Source: an uncultured Methanobrevibacter sp.
GTDB lineage: Archaea; Methanobacteriota; Methanobacteria; Methanobacteriales; Methanobacteriaceae
Reading direction: 5' to 3'
Length of the DNA stretch: 7,775 nucleotides
Assembly (NCBI GenBank): GCA_946611495.1
Contig: CAMODR010000045.1
Coordinates: 1-7,775, forward strand
The notes beneath the pieces are model-generated. The model searched no databases and was not told the DNA's origin. It saw only the letters and a program-made list of their open reading frames with translations. Shown here piece after piece: positions 6,501 to 7,775 of this stretch. Both the position numbers and the translations under genes were made by a program. Each line of letters starts with the position of its first letter. The first letter of the stretch is position 1.

Positions 6501-7556
6501 ATTGACTTAGGCGAATATGACTATGTGAATGTTTCAGATATAAACATCACTAAGGACATTAGCCTCATTGGAAACAACACTTCAATAGTTTCAGCAGGAG
6601 ACGGAAATCCTATCTTCAATATAGCTGAAGGTTTGGATAATGTAAAAATCAGCGAAGTGGACTTTAAGGTAAATAATGGTGATGTGATTGTAAAGGCAAA
6701 TGCTCAAAACGGAACAGATCCATTGTCAATTGATGTGCCAGCTATTGAAATCAGCAATAACACAGTTTCTGGAATTGATGATAATTTAGTTGGAGAATCT
6801 GTCACTGTCCTTGAATTGGATAGTGAAAGATCCATACTTGCTCCTAATAATGATATTGCAATTATAGGAAACACATTTGAAAGTGGAGTCAAGCCATTTG
6901 AGTTTAAGGTTGGAGAATTTGAAAACTCTTCAAGCGCTAATGTTCCTATAGGCGGAAACATTCCATCTAGACAAGCTACTGTAATTCACTATCATGACAT
7001 GGTGACTTCTACAGTAAACACAGCTATTGAAGGAAGAGTTGGAAAATACTTCGAAGTAAACCTTACAGACGCTAACGGAAACCCATTAGCTAATAAGGAA
7101 GTCAAAATAGGTTTCAATGGAAAGGTCTACAACAAGACAACCAACGCAACTGGAGGAGTTAGATTACAAATCAATCTTGCGAAAAAAGGACTATACACCT
7201 TTGCTATTTCATTCTTAGGTGATGAGAAATACAACGCAAGCTTTGAAGTATCTAAGATCAATGTGACTGCTCAAAAGACTAAATTGACCACTTCCAATAA
7301 GTCTTATAAAGCTAGTGCTAAGACAAAAACTCTTACCGTCACACTTAAGTCTGCTGAATACAATAAGGCTCTTCCAAGCAAGAAGATAACCGTAACAGTA
7401 AATGGCAAATCCTACACAGCTACAACAAACAGCAAAGGAGTTGCAACTGTAAAGGTTAGCTTATCTGCTAAGAAAACCTATAGTTTCACTGCAAAATTCG
7501 CTGGTGATGATAGATACGCAGCAGCAAGCGTCAGTGGAAAAGTAACTATAAAATAA
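471..7556 (+). CDS. Giant secreted adhesin-like protein (beta-helix modules plus Ig-like repeats)
   Basis: The protein of 2361 residues (very roughly 250 kDa) is predicted to be exported and displayed on the cell surface. Residues 1-26 are a signal peptide and 27-92 an Asn/Asp-rich linker. Three beta-helix modules span about 93-546, 547-1036 and 1037-1503, with NWWG at 403-406, 890-893 and 1377-1380. Five Ig-like repeats cover about 1504-1986, a short helix-like segment 1987-2167, and two further Ig-like domains 2168-2361, the last very Lys-rich. N-x-S/T sequons are abundant, so N-glycosylation is plausible. No enzyme motif, LPXTG, C-terminal membrane helix or pseudomurein-binding repeat is visible. 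The ATG at 471 is chosen because GAGGTG lies four bases upstream and the next residues are a classic KFKK-plus-hydrophobic signal; the in-frame TTG at 459 would put the ribosome site inside the gene. The family matches adhesin-like proteins of Methanobrevibacter, thought to mediate contact with host, plant or partner-microbe surfaces. The ligand cannot be read from the sequence. The gene appears monocistronic. Confidence 0.93.
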   Translation: MKFKKLLLISLILLFVLSLGFSSVSAIDSDNLNSTALGDSSNINDDYMIDTDSNDQNDNNYLNLYDNYNENVNENGLNDNSKSKNVLKDDTNTIYVSLDGSDENDGLTRETAVASISHAVSIAGERYTIYLSSGTYAQSSSTQLSKALTFVGEDGTVISKTGTSNVFTYTSDTIKTVGFKNIIFSSTVPNPSNPILSMAGRADLLVDNCTITNAIAGRNGIIRLMGNSTGRITNTRFDGLSGSTNAGASYLYALGDSRIRVENSTFSNIDESMLRACVYLNNPGANLTLVNSVFNNINGNIYAIVENKNGYMQIQNCRFIDNSLSGTGPRGIVWSSEYKENQSFTYINSSQFINNSIDNEAIANASVIQCKSPTTVEYSAFLNNDASFIVNNDNETSIIANYNWWGTNQNPKNCTIDSESISLVSSGVDVDNWAIMTVEFETAGLLANENYPIIININQYINENGDIDALQYGIDAEILLDSQIGQFNSSYIIYNESQLNHGKVYTTNGTVTLNYMASEEGSDEIKFTSGFEEITYIVDIGKSLNYIDIYVSKSGNDFNDGLSNDTPVLTIGRALEMAKVVNSNIRIHIDEGTYLENGLELNDTYILYDEGNQVKRTVYSFIGYGNVVIDGNGADKSIFSIRNNSASFKNIRFTNVNSPQRGGAINVRINDNWYIFEKNAMIISDLTINNCTFDNMNVSSAGGAIYYEYGSGSIVINNTKFYNLSASSSQGGAINIQESDDLVKLKITGSEFRDNFANNAGAMYLRVSNLTVKNTKFINNSAKFYPGVMQFYNVTGNIENCIIANNSALKTSAAIYIEEGSDDEGNIISIKSCIIENNTASNETAPAIYVYKGNLDVSYSSLVNDLSLGTRRYFSNYTGLQEGTAIANSNWWGLSNPFGENEIGADEYLSSLGGVINGSNITIDSWVILNTELNDTGVLKVGNVVNITFDFNHLNTTSGEIIPISGGKIPREYELRLNATGGQAYPNYIRTVNGIGNSHFTVLDTEGLGDDFLHAYLDIKSDNEIVNLVFEINNYKGVIFVSVDGNDDRNGSMDAPVRTMEKAIELALDEEYGSHEIFILPGTYETYGLEVDYTYLTITGSGVDQTTLDGMGYTGGMFSIFQGELTVKNLSLVNGINTASSGGAFTNMGNLTLDTVNVTNCQVKNVNGGVIYSVGNLNLINSSFVENKALSGDSASGGVIYSDGYYTSLSYPPSINITGCEFISNSAGSQTFGGGVIYMQYVDGLKSIKNSKFINNRAYAGGAILMQNSEGNFTIDNVTFIGNRATGGSSCIYGGGAIALVGATDHRVGNVTITNSQFINNSASNTRGGGAILDRNVDLNITNSVIYNNKDSDKNTQIFKDTTVYFPSGGRISVEDNWWGVNNLSELSVSPANVTINRWVVMDLNVEAISDYEEYGELDPNLNNYLISLGLTKYNDGTPIGDDKYPFDRLYLIKSNNGQLNQSSGTLMNNIGTAILSSSTKENIIVATIDNQSLEFNTGEGLVQTVLDINANNSVRADDGLNVSISLKDIDNNPINGSVIINVSSKDGTIGEDIIRTVNVTDGTASEIIDGLKAGNFTVTATFNGYSNYLASNDIKDLEVMAIPSSIEISGYEQGDVIEISIGKGYLAGTLKSDKDPIANKNVSLIVDDGDILSGVTDENGLFVIDLSGLKAGNYSDLAISFDGDEIYEASSQLVNIKVNRIGAKLNSKLEDELLTVSLSDDKNDPIANRTVSVEVSEGLILNGTTNESGQAEFDLSNIEPGKYNLAIVFAGDDLYDEALDDLNFTVDKYDTSLVAKDTEGNVGSINLTALLTSDGKALKDKTVLLNIANQTLNATSDENGILIFDLSSLDAGIYDANIVFEEDNSYKNCSFAVKVTINKLNAEISSKFEDDKLNVTLKYGDSPIESKNITVTITKIDSSSGNGSDGSNNTNDTIAVINTVTDKDGVAIIDLSDLEASDYNAVISAAEDDRFNSIEDKINFTIDEKAPPKAIRTGEDLQKLIDEASAGDIIDLGEYDYVNVSDINITKDISLIGNNTSIVSAGDGNPIFNIAEGLDNVKISEVDFKVNNGDVIVKANAQNGTDPLSIDVPAIEISNNTVSGIDDNLVGESVTVLELDSERSILAPNNDIAIIGNTFESGVKPFEFKVGEFENSSSANVPIGGNIPSRQATVIHYHDMVTSTVNTAIEGRVGKYFEVNLTDANGNPLANKEVKIGFNGKVYNKTTNATGGVRLQINLAKKGLYTFAISFLGDEKYNASFEVSKINVTAQKTKLTTSNKSYKASAKTKTLTVTLKSAEYNKALPSKKITVTVNGKSYTATTNSKGVATVKVSLSAKKTYSFTAKFAGDDRYAAASVSGKVTIK
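549..746 (+). other. Asn/Asp-rich low-complexity linker
   Basis: Residues 27-92 are dominated by Asn, Asp, Ser and Tyr with several DN and NDN clusters. There is no regular strand pattern, so the stretch is probably disordered. It separates the signal peptide from the first folded module. The DNA here is visibly more AT-rich than the coding sequence just downstream. Linkers of this kind are common after the signal peptide in methanogen adhesin-like proteins. Confidence 0.7.
747..2108 (+). repeat. Beta-helix module 1 (cap, helix, NWWG, beta-sandwich)
   Basis: Residues 93-546 open with IYVSLDGSDENDG, a DUF1565-like cap with an acidic G-x-D-x-x-x-G loop, followed by an amphipathic stretch and a GTY strand. 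Repeating short strands with N-x-x-F and N-S-x-F turns (about 170-400) fit a right-handed parallel beta-helix. NWWG lies at 403-406 and the conserved strand Trp at 433. The remaining hundred or so residues look like a beta-sandwich leading to the next cap. Unlike modules 2 and 3, this helix lacks the GGAI-type turns. The cap loop may bind a metal, which is inference. Confidence 0.75.
2109..3578 (+). repeat. Beta-helix module 2 (PMP-like GGAI/FxNN turns)
   Basis: Residues 547-1036 begin with IYVSKSGNDFNDG, aligning with the module 1 cap, then a long helix with repeated GGAI turns (RGGAIN, AGGAIY, QGGAIN) and F-x-N-N turns. These resemble the motif pair of chlamydial polymorphic membrane proteins. 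Later coils carry degenerate versions (NAGAM, PGVM, TSAAI). NWWG lies at 890-893 and the strand Trp at 926 (DSWVIL), followed by a beta-sandwich-like segment. Confidence 0.78.
3579..4979 (+). repeat. Beta-helix module 3 (PMP-like GGAI/FxNN turns)
   Basis: Residues 1037-1503 begin with IFVSVDGNDDRNG, then an Ala/Glu-rich helix-like stretch and LPGTY, the counterpart of SSGTY and EGTY in the first two caps. The helix has the most regular coils in the protein, with at least seven GGAF, GGVI or GGAI turns, each paired with F-x-x-N. NWWG lies at 1377-1380 and the strand Trp at 1399 (NRWVVM). A beta-sandwich-like segment then joins the Ig array. Confidence 0.8.
4980..6428 (+). repeat. Array of five Ig-like stalk domains
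   Basis: Residues 1504-1986 divide into five units of about 90-105 residues starting near 1504, 1603, 1702, 1790 and 1881. The shared pattern is a D-P-I-x-N/x-K strand, then T-D-E-N-G or a variant, then I-D-L-S-x-L-x-A-G-x-Y, then F-x-G-D-x-x-Y. This is the bacterial Ig-like (invasin/Big) type seen in adhesin stalks. Unit 5 has a Ser/Gly/Asn-rich insertion at 1919-1934 and a degenerate final motif (AAEDDRF). The units are strongly acidic. They probably serve as a spacer extending the helix modules from the wall. Confidence 0.8.
6429..6971 (+). other. Short fourth beta-helix-like segment between Ig blocks
   Basis: Residues 1987-2167 start with an APP hinge and a cap-like sequence (EDLQKLIDEA, then GDIIDL). 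Short strands with I-x-I/L and N-x-F turns follow (DINITKDISLIGN, EISNNTVSG, IAIIGNTFESG), fitting a few beta-helix coils. It lacks the YVS cap, the GGAI turns and the NWWG motif. It may be a reduced or independently acquired helix domain. Boundaries are approximate. Confidence 0.6.
6972..7553 (+). other. C-terminal Ig-like pair with basic wall-associated tail
   Basis: Residues 2168-2361 form two Ig-like units. The first contains IHYHDMV, then GRVGKYFEVNLTD, then GLYTFAISFLGDEKY. The second starts near 2270 and ends on the gene's final TIK. In the last 92 or so residues I count 17 Lys and 1 Arg against 3 acidic residues, while the preceding domains are acidic. I recall closely similar C-termini in many Methanobrevibacter adhesin-like proteins, where they are thought to hold the protein at the pseudomurein wall. 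The anchoring role is inference. Confidence 0.7.
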
Positions 7557-7561
7557 TTGTT

Positions 7562-7600
7562 AGAGAGAATAGTTTTTTAACTATTCTTTTTATTCTTTTT
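7562..7600 (+). terminator. Transcription terminator of the adhesin gene
   Basis: AGAATAGTT (7566-7574) and AACTATTCT (7579-7587) form a 9-bp stem with a TTTT loop, extendable by G-T and A-T pairs. Runs of T at 7587-7591 and 7596-7601 follow. It lies about ten bases after the stop codon and is the expected end of the mRNA. Confidence 0.75.
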
Positions 7601-7649
7601 TAGCTATTCTTTTTATTCTTTTTTAGCTATTCTTTTTATTCTTTTTTTT
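7581..7649. repeat. Three tandem copies of a 23-bp T-rich unit
   Basis: The units lie at 7581-7603, 7604-7626 and 7627-7649. Each starts CTATTCTTTTTATTC; the first two end TTTTTTAG and the third ends TTTTTTTT. The CTATTCT at the start of unit 1 is the 3' arm of the terminator hairpin, so each unit offers another copy of that arm and another T-tract. Copy number may vary between strains by slippage. Confidence 0.85.
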
Positions 7650-7775
7650 AAATATTTTTCTTTAGATTTTTTATTTTTTTAGATTAATTTATTTTTATTT
7701 TCTTTGATTTATTGTAAGATGATTATTTTTTTTAAATTATCAATGTTTCTCTTTTCACTTAAAATTTGATTTTTT
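7650..7775. other. T-rich intergenic tail
   Basis: Apart from T-runs and short AT-rich words I see no coding sequence, RNA gene or clear inverted repeat. The strand is strongly T-biased, as is much of the upstream spacer. Confidence 0.7.

Overview
The window holds one giant gene, a secreted adhesin-like protein of 2361 residues on the + strand (471-7556), with AT-rich intergenic DNA on both sides. The extreme AT richness, the GAGGTG ribosome site, archaeal-type TATA candidates, oligo-T terminators and the protein's architecture point to a host-associated methanogen of the Methanobacteriales. Methanobrevibacter is most likely and Methanosphaera is the main alternative. This assignment rests on recalled family features; no search was run.

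Layout: 1-470 is intergenic. It holds a 16-bp tandem repeat (1-32), a strong hairpin with a T-tract that probably ends an upstream transcript (129-178), a 47-nt tRNA-minihelix-like fold (254-300), two TATA candidates (near 343 and 381), and a leader whose inverted repeats can form two mutually exclusive hairpins, one terminator-like, just ahead of the ribosome site (361-444). From 471 to 7556 runs the adhesin gene. From 7557 to 7775 there is a hairpin terminator merging into a 3 x 23-bp T-rich tandem repeat, then featureless T-rich DNA.

The protein has a signal peptide, an Asn/Asp-rich linker, and three successive modules. Each module has a cap with the G-x-D-x-x-x-G loop of the DUF1565 type, a right-handed parallel beta-helix, an NWWG motif, a conserved Trp strand and a beta-sandwich-like stretch. 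The NWWG motifs are spaced exactly 487 residues apart, twice. Five Ig-like repeats follow, then a small fourth helix-like segment and two more Ig-like domains. The last domain is strikingly lysine-rich, while most of the protein is acidic. The whole looks like a long stalk with carbohydrate-binding or contact surfaces, held at the pseudomurein wall by its basic C-terminus. It has no LPXTG motif, C-terminal membrane helix or recognisable pseudomurein-binding repeat.

No multigene system is present. The most interesting leads are the switch-like leader, the tRNA-like element, the module periodicity and the basic tail.
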